From assembly GCF_040939305.1 (NCBI RefSeq), contig NZ_CP162511.1, positions 3,658,001-3,722,000 on the forward strand: a stretch of DNA of 64,000 nt, written 5' to 3'. The notes under the pieces are model-generated. The model was not told the DNA's origin. It saw only the letters and a program-made list of their open reading frames with translations, and searched no databases. This document shows, in pieces, positions 1 to 8,425 of this stretch (positions within the stretch are counted from its first letter, which is position 1; each line of letters starts with the position of its first letter). Source of the stretch: Herbiconiux sp. A18JL235 (GTDB lineage: Bacteria; Actinomycetota; Actinomycetes; Actinomycetales; Microbacteriaceae). The position numbers and the translations under genes were made by a program.

Positions 1-1
1 C

Positions 2-160
2 CTGTTCATGCTCGACGTCTGGGAGCACGCCTACTACCTCGACTACCTCAACGTGCGCGCCGACTACATCAAGGCCGTCTGGAACATCGCCAACTGGGAG
101 AACGTCGCAGCCCGCCTCGACGCCGCCCGCCAGAAGACCTCGGGCCTCATCACCCTCTAG
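2..160 (+). CDS. sodA: Superoxide dismutase (Mn/Fe), C-terminal part
   Basis: Only the last 52 codons lie in the window. They read as the C-terminal domain of an Fe/Mn superoxide dismutase: the metal-ligand signature [11 protein letters not shown] near the start, followed by the usual [18 protein letters not shown] helix. The family dismutates superoxide in the cytoplasm, and the Asp and His of DVWEH are two of the metal ligands. The protein ends with TAG at 158-160. About 20 nt further on there is a large hairpin (181-244) that fits its terminator. The downstream gene is convergent. Metal preference cannot be judged from this fragment. Confidence 0.93.
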   Translation: MFMLDVWEHAYYLDYLNVRADYIKAVWNIANWENVAARLDAARQKTSGLITL

Positions 161-180
161 GCAATCGGCCCCTCTTCCTC

Positions 181-244
181 CTCGCGACTCGCCACAATCC
201 GGGCATCCTTCGGGATGTCGACCCGGATTCCGGCGAGTCGCGAG
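181..244. terminator. 64-nt UUCG-capped hairpin between convergent genes
   Basis: Outer arms at 181-193 (CTCGCGACTCGCC) and 232-244 are perfect reverse complements. After a 2-nt internal mismatch the pairing continues with AATCCGGG against CCCGGATT. After a larger internal loop there is an inner stem CATCC/GGATG closed by TTCG at 209-212. C(UUCG)G is an exceptionally stable RNA tetraloop. The element lies between sodA (+) and the amidohydrolase (-), so a bidirectional terminator is the simplest reading. A repeat element is the alternative. Confidence 0.65.
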
Positions 245-260
245 AAGTTTGTGGGGGGGG

Positions 261-1673
261 TTACCAGGCGAGGCGCTCGGTGGAGCGGGGCGCGGTGCGG
301 GCGGCGACGGCACGGGTGCGGGAGTGCAGCTCGGCCGAGGCCCGAACGGCGAGCGGATGCGTCGACTCGCCGTTCTCGGAGACCAGCTCGCCGCCCACGT
401 AGACCTTCTTGAGGTTGCGGAGGCTCATCGCGAAGACGTAGTGGGCGACGACGTCCCACACCGGACCGGTCTCGGGAGAGCGGGGGTCGACGACGAGCAG
501 GTCGGCGTGCTTGCCGACCTCGAGCGAGCCGACCCGCTCGGCCACCTGCGGGCCGAGGGCCTCTGCGGAGCCCAGGGTGTGCATCCGGAGCATCTCGCGC
601 GGCATGACGATCGAGGCGTCCTGATTCACGGCGCGTTGCGTGTAGGCCCCGATGCGCATGTTCTGGAAGGGATCGGAGACGTCGGTGCAGCTCTGGTCGT
701 CGAGGCCGACTCCGATCGGCATCCCGAGCTGGCGGTAGCGCGGGATGTCGGCGACCCCCGAGCCGAGCCTGCCGTTCGAAGTGGGCTGCCAGACCATGCC
801 GGCGCCCTTCTCGGCGGCGACCCGCGACATGTAGCTGTCGGGATGCACGAAGTGCCCGAACAGGAAGCCGGGCCGGAGGGCACCCGCCTCCTCGTACCAA
901 CGGAACTTCTCGCGCTGCTGGTCGAGCGCCTCGCTGGTCTCGAGGAAGTGGGCCTGGTTGCCGATGCCGTGCGCATCCATCGCCGTCACCTCGTCGCGCG
1001 CGGTCTGCGCCGACGCCGACCACTGCACCGCGCCGAACACCGACGCGCCGAGGTCGAGCTCGGCCGGCACCTCGGCCTTCAGGTGCGCGACGGCACGGTC
1101 GAAGACCTCGAGGGCCTCATCGGCGGGCTGGAATTCGCTGTCGACGCGGATGGCGTTCATGGTGCGGATGCCGGCGTCGCGCGCCGCCTCGAACTGCTTG
1201 AAGAGGTACTCCTCCGGGCGGATGTCGTAGAGGTCGCGGGCGTCGGTGTCGGGGTCGTACTTCCCCACCACCCGTGAATCGGTGAAGTTGTAGACCGAGG
1301 TGACGCCGTTGCCGAGGAAGTCGAGGCAGCCCTGAAGGGTGAACCAGTAGATGTCGTCGGCGTCGGCGCCCGAGATGAAGACGCTCTGCTCCCCCACCCA
1401 GCCGTAGAGGTTGTCGCCGGGGGTCATGCCGCGCATCCCGCTGGTGAAGATGTGGCTGTGCGCGGAGACGAAGCCGGGGGCGACGAAGGCGCCGTCGGCG
1501 TCGAGCAGCACGTCGGCCTCGCTCGCGCGGGCCTCGGCGAGCAGCTCTGCGGGTGCCTCGCCCTCGCCCATCCCCGCGATTCGGCCGTCGTCGGAAACCG
1601 AGAGCCAGCCCTTGAACCAGTCCTGTCCGTCGGCCATCGGGAGGATCACGGCGTTCACGACGAGGAGCTTCAT
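261..1673 (-). CDS. Amidohydrolase family metal-dependent deaminase/hydrolase
   Basis: About 470 aa. This is an amidohydrolase-superfamily TIM-barrel enzyme of the ATZ/TRZ/guanine-deaminase type. Visible motifs are the metal motif HSHIF soon after the N-terminal beta-sandwich, HFLETSE, the FGHFVHPDSYM segment, and the late GVGLDDQSCTD segment with the catalytic-site Asp. The C-terminal VGSLEVGKHADLLVVDPRSP is typical of cytosine-deaminase-like members. The substrate is probably a deaminable or hydrolysable heterocycle, but the sequence does not settle it. I chose the ATG at 1671-1673 (MKLLVVNAVIL). It lies 6 nt after CAGGAT, a -10-like hexamer, and an upstream ATG would add 11 non-homologous residues. 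The gene stands alone between a convergent and a divergent neighbour. Confidence 0.8.
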   Translation of the reverse strand: MKLLVVNAVILPMADGQDWFKGWLSVSDDGRIAGMGEGEAPAELLAEARASEADVLLDADGAFVAPGFVSAHSHIFTSGMRGMTPGDNLYGWVGEQSVFISGADADDIYWFTLQGCLDFLGNGVTSVYNFTDSRVVGKYDPDTDARDLYDIRPEEYLFKQFEAARDAGIRTMNAIRVDSEFQPADEALEVFDRAVAHLKAEVPAELDLGASVFGAVQWSASAQTARDEVTAMDAHGIGNQAHFLETSEALDQQREKFRWYEEAGALRPGFLFGHFVHPDSYMSRVAAEKGAGMVWQPTSNGRLGSGVADIPRYRQLGMPIGVGLDDQSCTDVSDPFQNMRIGAYTQRAVNQDASIVMPREMLRMHTLGSAEALGPQVAERVGSLEVGKHADLLVVDPRSPETGPVWDVVAHYVFAMSLRNLKKVYVGGELVSENGESTHPLAVRASAELHSRTRAVAARTAPRSTERLAW

Positions 1674-1774
1674 GGAGCCATCCTGACTTCTCCACATTGC
1701 GCCCACGTTTCTTCCCGTTGCACAGGTGTTTCGTCAGCGCCTCGGTCGTCGGTGACGGCCGATACCCTGGAGGC

Positions 1775-2404
1775 ATGACCCAGAGCAGCACCGCCAGCGC
1801 CGCCCCGAGCGTCGTGCTGGTCAGGCACGGCGAGACGGAGTGGAGCCTCAGCGGCCAGCACACCGGCCGCACCGACATCCCGCTCACCGAGCGCGGCATC
1901 GAGCAGGCCCGCGCGGTCGGGCGCGTGCTCGCGGGGCGCCGGTTCGGGCTGGTGCTGACGAGTCCGCTGCGCCGCTCGGTGCACACCGCCGAGCTCGCGG
2001 GCTTCGGCGAGCAGGCGCAGGTCGACCCCGACCTCACCGAGTGGGACTACGGGGCCTACGAGGGGCTCACCAGCGCCCAGGTCTCGGAGCGCTTCGGCGA
2101 GGAGTGGAACCTGTGGCGCAACGGGGTCGAGATCGACGCCGAGGGGCGGGGCGAGGAGGTCGCCGACCTGCTGCGGCGCGACGAGGCGGTCATCCGCCGG
2201 GTGCGGCGGGTGCTCAACCAAGGCGACGACGTGCTGGTGTTCTCGCACGGTCACTTCCTGCGCACCCTTGCCGCCACCTGGGCGGGGCTGCCAGTGAGCG
2301 GCGGGGAGCACTTCGCCCTCGACACGGCGAGCGTGAGCGTGCTCGGCTTCGAGCACGGCAACCAGGTGGTGCGGGTGTGGAACCGCACGCCCTGGGCGGA
2401 GTGA
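1775..2404 (+). CDS. Histidine phosphatase (phosphoglycerate mutase family)
   Basis: 209 aa. The N-terminal LVRHGETEWS contains the phosphorylated His of the RHG motif. LTSPLRRSVHTAELAG and a late FSHGHFLR supply the other catalytic Arg and His. This is the branch-1 histidine phosphatase fold, broad-specificity phosphatase type. True glycolytic mutases are longer. The ATG at 1775 follows TACCCT by exactly 6 nt, suggesting a leaderless mRNA. The downstream monooxygenase starts 4 nt after the stop, so the two are probably co-transcribed and translationally coupled. Physiological substrate unknown. Confidence 0.85.
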   Translation: MTQSSTASAAPSVVLVRHGETEWSLSGQHTGRTDIPLTERGIEQARAVGRVLAGRRFGLVLTSPLRRSVHTAELAGFGEQAQVDPDLTEWDYGAYEGLTSAQVSERFGEEWNLWRNGVEIDAEGRGEEVADLLRRDEAVIRRVRRVLNQGDDVLVFSHGHFLRTLAATWAGLPVSGGEHFALDTASVSVLGFEHGNQVVRVWNRTPWAE

Positions 2405-2408
2405 GTCG

Positions 2409-3665
2409 ATGACAGGCTCGGTATCCCGGGGCGCGAGCGCGCCCGGCGTCGGCGAGGGCGACGAGGTCGGTGAGGGCATCCACGTCATCGACGAGCCCGC
2501 GGCGGCGATCGACGCGCTCGCCCTGCTGGCGGAGGAGCTCGCGCCGAGCATCGCCCTGCGTGAGCGCGAGGGCACGGCGCCGTTCGACGAGGTGGCGCGC
2601 CTGCGCGCCACCGGCATCCTCCCCGCCCTCGTGCCACGGGAGCTCGGGGGCGGCGGGCTCGACTGGGTCACCGTGTTCCGGGCGCTCCGCCCCGTCATCC
2701 GGGTCGACGGCGGGCTCGGGCACGTGTTCGCCTACCACTTCGTGAACTCATGGCGGCTGCAGCTCAACGAGAACCAGGGTGTCATCGAGGCGCTGCAGCG
2801 ACAGCTCGCCGCCGAGCACCTGTTCTGGGGCGGCGCCGGCAACCCGCGCGACGCCGGCCTGCAGCTCACGCCGGCGCCCGGCGGCTTCACCGTCGCCGGG
2901 CGCAAGTTCTTCGCCACAGGGGCTCAGGTCTCCGATCGGGTGACAGCCAGCGGCACCCGGGTCGACACCGGCGAGAAGCTCGCCATCATCATCGACTCCA
3001 CGCAGCCCGGGGTCGTGCACCACGACGACTGGAGCAACATCGGGCAGCGTCTGTCGGCATCGGGATCGGTGTCGTTCGAGGGCGCCTTCGTGCCCGACGC
3101 CCACGTGCTCGGCTTCGGCGAGCAGGCGGGGCCGCGGTACAAGCCGTTCGCGTCACTGTCGATCCTGCTGTTCCAGCTGGCCATGAACCACCTCCACGTC
3201 GGCATCGCCGAAGGGGCGCTCGCCACCGCAGCGGAGTACGTGCGCACCACCACGAGGCCCTGGTCGACCAGCGGTGTCGAGCGTGCTGTCGACGACCCCT
3301 ACATCCGTGAGCTCCTCGGCGAGCTCACCGCAGCCACCCGGGCCGCCGACGCCCTCACCTGGCGCGGCACCGAGCTGCTCGCCGCGGCCGCCGAGCAGCG
3401 GTGGGAACTCGGCGACGCTGAGCGCGGCGAGGTCGCCGTCGAGATCGCGGCGGGCAAGGTCGTCACCACGAAGACCGTGCTCGACGTCACCTCGCGCCTG
3501 TTCGAGCTCACCGGGGCCCGCGCCACCGGGGAGTCGTACGGCTTCGACCGCTTCTGGCGCAACGCCCGCACCATCACCCTCCACGACCCCGTCGCCTACA
3601 AGGCGCAGGAGGTCGGCGACCACGCCCTCACCGGCGCCTACCCCACCCCCAGCGGCTACAGCTGA
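2409..3665 (+). CDS. Acyl-CoA-dehydrogenase-fold FMNH2-dependent monooxygenase (DszC/SfnB-like)
   Basis: 418 aa, matching the length of the DszC/SfnB branch of the acyl-CoA dehydrogenase fold. Visible pieces are the N-terminal helical domain (ATGILPALVPRELGGGGLDW), a middle beta domain (GGFTVAGRKFFATGA), and the C-terminal helical domain ending FRNARTITLHDPVAYKAQEVG in the DszC manner (here FWRNARTITLHDPVAYK). Members use reduced flavin and O2 on organosulfur compounds or similar substrates. A role in sulfur scavenging is plausible given the methylthioribose genes nearby, but that is inference. No flavin reductase is adjacent. It is coupled to the upstream phosphatase. A family-A palindrome follows at 3721-3776. 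Confidence 0.75.
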   Translation: MTGSVSRGASAPGVGEGDEVGEGIHVIDEPAAAIDALALLAEELAPSIALREREGTAPFDEVARLRATGILPALVPRELGGGGLDWVTVFRALRPVIRVDGGLGHVFAYHFVNSWRLQLNENQGVIEALQRQLAAEHLFWGGAGNPRDAGLQLTPAPGGFTVAGRKFFATGAQVSDRVTASGTRVDTGEKLAIIIDSTQPGVVHHDDWSNIGQRLSASGSVSFEGAFVPDAHVLGFGEQAGPRYKPFASLSILLFQLAMNHLHVGIAEGALATAAEYVRTTTRPWSTSGVERAVDDPYIRELLGELTAATRAADALTWRGTELLAAAAEQRWELGDAERGEVAVEIAAGKVVTTKTVLDVTSRLFELTGARATGESYGFDRFWRNARTITLHDPVAYKAQEVGDHALTGAYPTPSGYS

Positions 3666-3720
3666 TCGGCACCCGGCGGCCTCGCCACTCCCCGACCGGC
3701 CACCCGCCACCCGCCCGACG

Positions 3721-3776
3721 TTCTTGCGGACAAAGTCCGTGATAACCGAGTTCTTCACGGACTTTGTCCGTAAGAA
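3721..3776. repeat. Intergenic palindrome, subfamily A copy 1
   Basis: 22-nt arms (3721-3742 and 3755-3776) with one mismatch, separated by a 12-nt spacer. The left arm contains GCGGACAAAGTCCGTGA and the right arm TCACGGACTTTGTCCG. The arms can be extended by 3 more paired bases outward. Three further copies with the same 22-12-22 geometry are at 48827-48882, 49148-49203 and 58493-58548. It sits between two genes transcribed in the same direction. Confidence 0.9.
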
Positions 3777-3830
3777 CGTGGTGGGGGCCATAGGTGAGGT
3801 CACGCAGGCGCGGGGTGGGAGGATGGGAGC

Positions 3831-4952
3831 ATGGCTACTCCGGCGGAGCTGAGACGGTGGCGGCAGTACCTCGCCGACGAGCGGGCGGAGGCCAAGGTGT
3901 ACCGCGAGCTCGCGCAGCGGCGCACGGGGGCGGAGCGTGAGATCCTCGAGGGGCTCGCCGAGGCCGAGGTGCGCCACCAGAACCACTGGATCGAGCTGCT
4001 CGGCGACGACGTCGGCAAGCCCCGCAAGGCCGACCTGCGCTCCCGCGCCCTGGGCGTGCTCGCCAAGCGCTTCGGATCGGTGTTCGTGCTCGCCCTCATG
4101 CAACGCGCCGAGGCCCGCTCCCCCTACGAGGGCGACGCCGACGCGACGCCTGCCATGGCCGCCGACGAGCGCATCCACGGCGAGGTCGTGCGCAGCCTCG
4201 CCGCCCGCGGTCGCAGCAGGCTCTCGGGCACCTTCCGCGCCGCCGTCTTCGGCGCCAACGACGGGCTCGTGTCGAACCTGGCTCTCGTGCTCGGCATGAG
4301 CGCCACCGGGGTCTCGCAGTCGGTGGTGCTCGCCAGCGGCATCGCGGGCCTGCTCGCCGGCGCCCTCTCGATGGGTGCGGGCGAGTTCGTGTCGGTGCGC
4401 TCGCAGCGCGAGCTGCTCGCCGCCTCGACCCCCGACCCCGACGCCCACACCGCGGTGCCCCGCCTCGACGTCGATGCCAACGAGCTCGCCCTCGTCTACC
4501 GGGCGCGCGGCATGAGCGAGGCCGACGCCGAGGCCAAGGCCGCCGACGTGTTCGGCGGTCTCACCACCACGACCTCGGCCATCCGCATCCAACGGGTGGG
4601 CGATGCGGGCATCACGGCACCCGAGATCGAGTCGACGGATGCGCGCGGCACCGACACCGACGAGCACGAGGAGATCGGCACGGCCTGGCAGGCCGCTATC
4701 TCGTCGTTCTGCTTCTTCGCGTCAGGCGCGATCATCCCGGTGCTGCCCTATATCTTCGGCCTCAGCGGACTGGTCGCCGTCGCGATCGCCGCTGCCCTCG
4801 TGGGCATAGCACTGCTCGCGACCGGGGCCGTGGTCGGGCTGCTCTCCGGCGGCCCGCCGCTGCGCCGCGCCCTCCGTCAGCTCGCCATCGGCTTCGGCGC
4901 CGCCGCCGTCACGTACGTGCTCGGGCTCGCCTTCGGCGCGACGCTCGGCTGA
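3831..4952 (+). CDS. Ferritin-like/VIT1 fusion iron exporter (MbfA type)
   Basis: 373 aa. The first ~150 residues form a rubrerythrin/ferritin-like helical domain with spaced carboxylates and His (DERAEAKVYREL, EILEGLAEAEVRHQNHW). The rest is a VIT1/CCC1 membrane domain. It starts at FGANDGLVSNLALVLGMSATG, continues with an AGALSMGAGEFVSVRSQREL amphipathic segment, and ends in three C-terminal hydrophobic helices. Related 'membrane-bound ferritin' proteins export Fe(II)/Mn(II) to limit oxidative damage. Nearby sodA fits that theme. The ATG at 3831 follows GAGGAT by 6 nt and also has purine-rich sequence upstream. It appears monocistronic and is convergent with mtnD. Confidence 0.87.
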   Translation: MATPAELRRWRQYLADERAEAKVYRELAQRRTGAEREILEGLAEAEVRHQNHWIELLGDDVGKPRKADLRSRALGVLAKRFGSVFVLALMQRAEARSPYEGDADATPAMAADERIHGEVVRSLAARGRSRLSGTFRAAVFGANDGLVSNLALVLGMSATGVSQSVVLASGIAGLLAGALSMGAGEFVSVRSQRELLAASTPDPDAHTAVPRLDVDANELALVYRARGMSEADAEAKAADVFGGLTTTTSAIRIQRVGDAGITAPEIESTDARGTDTDEHEEIGTAWQAAISSFCFFASGAIIPVLPYIFGLSGLVAVAIAAALVGIALLATGAVVGLLSGGPPLRRALRQLAIGFGAAAVTYVLGLAFGATLG

Positions 4953-4964
4953 CGCCGGGGCCCG

Positions 4965-5540
4965 TCAGGCCGAGACGGAGGCCAGTTCGTCGTAGGTGGC
5001 GAACTTCGCCGCGACGTCGCTGCCGGTGAAGTGACCGACCCAGCCGTCGTCGTCGTGGAAGAAGCGCACCGAGACGTAGTCGGGGGTGGTGCCCATGTCG
5101 AACCAGTGCGTGGTGTCCTTCGGCACGGAGAGCAGGTCGCCGGCCTCGCAGAACACGGCGTGCACCTTGCCGTCGGCGTGCAGGTAGAACACCCCCGAGC
5201 CGCGGGCGAAGAAGCGGTCTTCGTCGTCGTCGTGGCGGTGCTCGTTGAGGAACTTGCTGCGCGCCACCTCGGCCTGCTCGCGGTACTCGTCGGTGTCGGC
5301 GCGAGTGAGGGTGACCACGTCGACGAGCGTGTAGCCGTGCTCGGCGTTCACCGCGTCGATCTCGTCGCGGTACTTCGCGAGCACTTCCTCCTGCGTGGCC
5401 TCGGGCGTCAGCTCCTTGAGCTCCCACCGGCTGAAGCGGGCGTTCAGCCCGGCGAGCACGTCGCGGATCGTGTCGAAGTCACGGGTCTGGAGCACGGGAG
5501 TCGAGGGGTCGTTGTCGTTCCACACGGTCAGCAGGGTCAT
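4965..5540 (-). CDS. mtnD: Acireductone dioxygenase
   Basis: 191 aa cupin, the normal length for the family. It oxidises the acireductone 1,2-dihydroxy-3-keto-5-methylthiopentene to 2-keto-4-methylthiobutyrate and formate (Fe form) in methionine salvage. The metal site is visible as EHRHDDDEDRFFARGSGVF plus a later THWFDMG His. mtnA, mtnK, mtnC and mtnB lie about 8 kb away in their own operon. This gene is divergent from the predicted methylthioribose transporter operon. The ATG at 5538-5540 is preceded at exactly 6 nt by TAGCAT, consistent with a leaderless transcript. Confidence 0.95.
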   Translation of the reverse strand: MTLLTVWNDNDPSTPVLQTRDFDTIRDVLAGLNARFSRWELKELTPEATQEEVLAKYRDEIDAVNAEHGYTLVDVVTLTRADTDEYREQAEVARSKFLNEHRHDDDEDRFFARGSGVFYLHADGKVHAVFCEAGDLLSVPKDTTHWFDMGTTPDYVSVRFFHDDDGWVGHFTGSDVAAKFATYDELASVSA

Positions 5541-5576
5541 GCATCCATGCTAGACCTCGGCTCCTGCACAGCTCCC

Positions 5577-5589
5577 CCGAGGGCCTCGG
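5577..5589. promoter_or_regulatory. Small dyad in the mtnD / MTR-transporter divergent region
   Basis: CCGAGG-G-CCTCGG is a perfect 6-bp inverted repeat, just upstream of where the -35 of mtnD would fall (its -10-like TAGCAT is at 5547-5552). It lies in the 200-bp divergent region shared with the transporter operon. It is a candidate operator only. I saw no SAM riboswitch fold here. Confidence 0.35.
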
Positions 5590-5741
5590 AAAGTAACAGA
5601 GGGAAACACGATTCGTTCCACGCCACGCAGAGCCGCTTGAATCTCCAGTGCAGTCACAGCTCTGTCGGTTCGCCGACCCCCGCACGATCCCGAATCACAT
5701 CGATCACCGAGCACCGCGATCCCGAAGCACAAGGAGCCATC

Positions 5742-6839
5742 ATGGCCATCACCCGAAAAAGCGTCGTCCTCACCGCGCTCGTCGCCGCGAGCGTGCTGGG
5801 GCTCACCGCCTGCTCGCAGTCGAGCAGCAGCACCGAGTCGGGCACCTCGACCGCCGCAGCCCCCACCGCCTCCGCGGCCCTCCCCGCCCCCTTCGACGGC
5901 GAGCCGCTCAAGGTCTCGCTGGTGCGCCAGAGCGGTGCCGGCGACTACTTCGAGGCCTGGGGCGCCGGCGCCGAGGCCCAGGCGGCGTTCGCCAACATCG
6001 ACCTCCAGGTGACGGATGCGCGCAACGACAACGCGAAGCACGCCAGCGACCTCGAGCAGGCCATCGCGTCCAAGCCCGACGCCATCATCGTCGACCACGG
6101 CCAGACCGACACCCTGCAGCCGCTCATCACCGAGGCCGTGCAGGCCGGCATCCCGATCATCGTCTACGACCTCGCCCTCACCGACTCCGAGGGTGTCATC
6201 ACCTCGAGCCAGTCCGACGAGTCGATGGCCTCCGGGGTGCTCGACCAGCTCGTCGCCGACGTCGGCAAGGGTGCGAAGGTCGGCTACGTCTCGGCCGAGG
6301 GCTTCGCCGCACTCGACCGCCGCGCCGCGGTGTGGAACGACTACGTCGCCGAGAATGACCTCGACGTCGTGTTCTCCACCGGCAAGGTGAGCGAGTCGAC
6401 GGCGACCGACAACATCCCGCTCGTCGACGCCGCGCTCAAGCAGAACCCCGACGTGCAGGCGATCTTCGCTCCCTACGACGAGATCACCAAGGGCACGGCG
6501 CAGGCGGTCATCCAGAACAACCTGCAAGACAAGGTGAAGGTCTACGGCATCGACATCTCGAACGCCGACATCGAGGTCATGACCGCCGACGGCAGCCCCT
6601 GGGTCGCCACCTCGGCCACCGACCCCGCCGCCGTGGGCGCCGGTGTCGTGCGGGCCCTGGCCCTTAGCCTCGCCGGCGAGCTCGACGAGACCGACGTGCA
6701 GTTCCCGGCGAAGACCATCACCCAGCAGTTCCTCGCCGACAACCAGGTGACGAACGTCGCCCAGCTGCGCGCCGCGGAGCCCTCGCTCGAGCTCTCCGAC
6801 ACCCTCGTCACCGATTGGCTGCCCGCAGTCTCCGAATGA
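5742..6839 (+). CDS. Sugar-type ABC transporter substrate-binding lipoprotein (predicted methylthioribose)
   Basis: 365 aa. N-terminal lipoprotein signal with lipobox LTAC (Cys about residue 22) and a Ser/Thr/Ala-rich linker. The rest is a periplasmic-binding-protein type I fold (RbsB class), including LKVSLVRQSGAGDYFEAWGAG, the repeated AIIVDHG and ELDETDVQFPAKTITQ elements. The start is the ATG at 5742 with AAGGAG 5 nt upstream. Its stop overlaps the ATPase start (ATGA). The operon continues with ATPase, permease and an MtnK-like kinase, and it faces mtnD. Methylthioribose or another 5-substituted ribose is therefore the inferred ligand. That specificity comes from context, not from recognised binding residues. 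Confidence 0.85.
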   Translation: MAITRKSVVLTALVAASVLGLTACSQSSSSTESGTSTAAAPTASAALPAPFDGEPLKVSLVRQSGAGDYFEAWGAGAEAQAAFANIDLQVTDARNDNAKHASDLEQAIASKPDAIIVDHGQTDTLQPLITEAVQAGIPIIVYDLALTDSEGVITSSQSDESMASGVLDQLVADVGKGAKVGYVSAEGFAALDRRAAVWNDYVAENDLDVVFSTGKVSESTATDNIPLVDAALKQNPDVQAIFAPYDEITKGTAQAVIQNNLQDKVKVYGIDISNADIEVMTADGSPWVATSATDPAAVGAGVVRALALSLAGELDETDVQFPAKTITQQFLADNQVTNVAQLRAAEPSLELSDTLVTDWLPAVSE

Positions 6840-8425
6840 CGAACGCTTCTCCCGCACCGGTCGAGGGGCATGGCGCCGACGGCGTCGTGTCCCTCGTCGG
6901 CGTGTCCGTGGCCTACGGCTCGAACCTGGTGCTGAGCGACGTCGACCTCGAGTTCCGGGCGGGTGAGATCACCGCGCTCCTCGGCGCCAACGGCGCAGGC
7001 AAGTCGACGCTCATCAAGGCCGTCTCGGGCGCCAACTCGCGTTACACCGGTCAGATCAGCGTCGCAGGCGTTGCCGTGCACCTCTCCTCGCCCGTACAGG
7101 CGAGGCAGCTCGGCATCTCTGCGGTGCACCAGAAGGTCGCCGACGGCATCGTTCCGGGCCTCTCGGTGGCCGAGAACCTCACACTCGACGACCTGGCCCG
7201 CGCCTCGCGGCAGCCGTTCCGCAACTCGCGCTCCGCGCTCGCCGATGCCAGGGCGGCCCTCGCCACCCTCGGCCACGACTGGTCAGACAGCGTGCTCCAC
7301 CACGATGCGGCACGCCTTGCCATCTCCGACGCGCAGCTGCTCGTGCTCGCCCGCGCGCTGCGGGGGAGGCCCCGACTCCTCATCCTCGACGAGCCCACCT
7401 CCGCGCTCACCGCGGCGGAGGCCGAGCGGCTGTTCGAGGTGCTCAGGGCGCTGCGCGCGACCGGCCTCTCCATCGTCTACGTCTCCCACCGCTTCGGTGA
7501 GATCGAGGCGCTCGCCGACCGCGTTGTGGTGCTGCGCGACGGCAGGGTGCAGAGCGACTCGGCTCGGCCGTTCGCCTGGCACGACATCCTCCACGACATG
7601 CTCGGCCGCGCGACCGAGCTCGACCACGACCGGGGTGCGACCAGCCGCGGCACCGAGGTCGTCGCCCGGCTCGAGCGGGTGACGCTCTTCCCCGAGTCGG
7701 CGCCCGTCGACCTCGACGTCAGGTCGGGCGAGGTGCTCGGCGTGCTCGGCCTCATCGGCGCGGGCAAGACCGAGATCGCCGAGCTGCTCGGCGGGCTCGC
7801 CACCCCGCTGTCGGGGTCCCTGCAGCTCGGCGGCGCCCCTTACGCGCCGAAGCGCCCCGGAGACGCCATCGCCGCGGGAGTCGTGCTCGTGCCCGAAGAT
7901 CGCCAGCGCCAGGGAATCCTCTCCGGGTGGTCGCTCGAGCAGAACGTGACACTGCCCTTCCTACGCGCCTCGAGCGTGCTGGGGCTCGTGAGCCGCCGCC
8001 GAGAACGCGAGCGCGCCGCCGGCGTCATCGACGAGCTCGGAGTGGTGACGAGCGGGCCCGACGCCTCGATCGACGACCTCTCGGGCGGCAACCAGCAGAA
8101 GGTGGTGGTGGGCCGCTGGCTCTCCGCCCGCCCGCGACTCGCACTGCTCGACGAACCCTTCCGCGGTGTCGACATCGCCGCGCGCCGCGAGATCGGCGCT
8201 CGGCTGGGTTCCCTCGCCGCAGCCGGCGCCGCCGCCGTCGTGCTCTCCAGCGACGTCGACGAGATCTTCGAGGTCGCCGACCGCATCGTCGTCCTGGTGG
8301 CGGGAGAGATCGCACTCGACCGCTACGCCGACGAGGTCGACCGCTCCGACGTCATCGGTGCGTTCCTCGGCACCGCGCATCCTGACCATCCCGACAGCCC
8401 TCCCGAAAGGCAGCCGCATGTCTAG
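6836..8425 (+). CDS. Sugar ABC transporter ATP-binding protein (two NBDs)
   Basis: 529 aa, a duplicated RbsA/MglA-type ATPase. NBD1 has Walker A GANGAGKST and Walker B LLILDEPTSAL, but its signature region (HHDAARLAISDAQLLVLARAL) lacks the usual LSGGQ. NBD2 has a degenerate Walker A (GLIGAGKTE) and a good LSGGNQQKVVVGRWL signature. This asymmetry is normal in the family. It starts at ATG 6836, overlapping the binding-protein stop by 4 nt, and its last 8 nt overlap the permease start at 8418. It energises import together with the permease at 8418-9467. Confidence 0.92.
   Translation: MTNASPAPVEGHGADGVVSLVGVSVAYGSNLVLSDVDLEFRAGEITALLGANGAGKSTLIKAVSGANSRYTGQISVAGVAVHLSSPVQARQLGISAVHQKVADGIVPGLSVAENLTLDDLARASRQPFRNSRSALADARAALATLGHDWSDSVLHHDAARLAISDAQLLVLARALRGRPRLLILDEPTSALTAAEAERLFEVLRALRATGLSIVYVSHRFGEIEALADRVVVLRDGRVQSDSARPFAWHDILHDMLGRATELDHDRGATSRGTEVVARLERVTLFPESAPVDLDVRSGEVLGVLGLIGAGKTEIAELLGGLATPLSGSLQLGGAPYAPKRPGDAIAAGVVLVPEDRQRQGILSGWSLEQNVTLPFLRASSVLGLVSRRRERERAAGVIDELGVVTSGPDASIDDLSGGNQQKVVVGRWLSARPRLALLDEPFRGVDIAARREIGARLGSLAAAGAAAVVLSSDVDEIFEVADRIVVLVAGEIALDRYADEVDRSDVIGAFLGTAHPDHPDSPPERQPHV

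Noticed and set aside
249..1277. Long open frame on the plus strand antisense to the amidohydrolase
   Set aside because: The minus-strand frame has clear family motifs; the plus frame is a high-GC shadow with no recognisable domain.
5541..5741. Possible SAM riboswitch ahead of the methylthioribose genes
   Set aside because: No SAM-I, SAM-II or SAM-IV type stem pattern could be drawn; only a 6-bp dyad is evident.
5550..6857. 435-codon minus-strand frame opposite the binding-protein gene
   Set aside because: Gly/Val/Arg/Asp-rich shadow of the RbsB-like gene, with no start signals or motifs.
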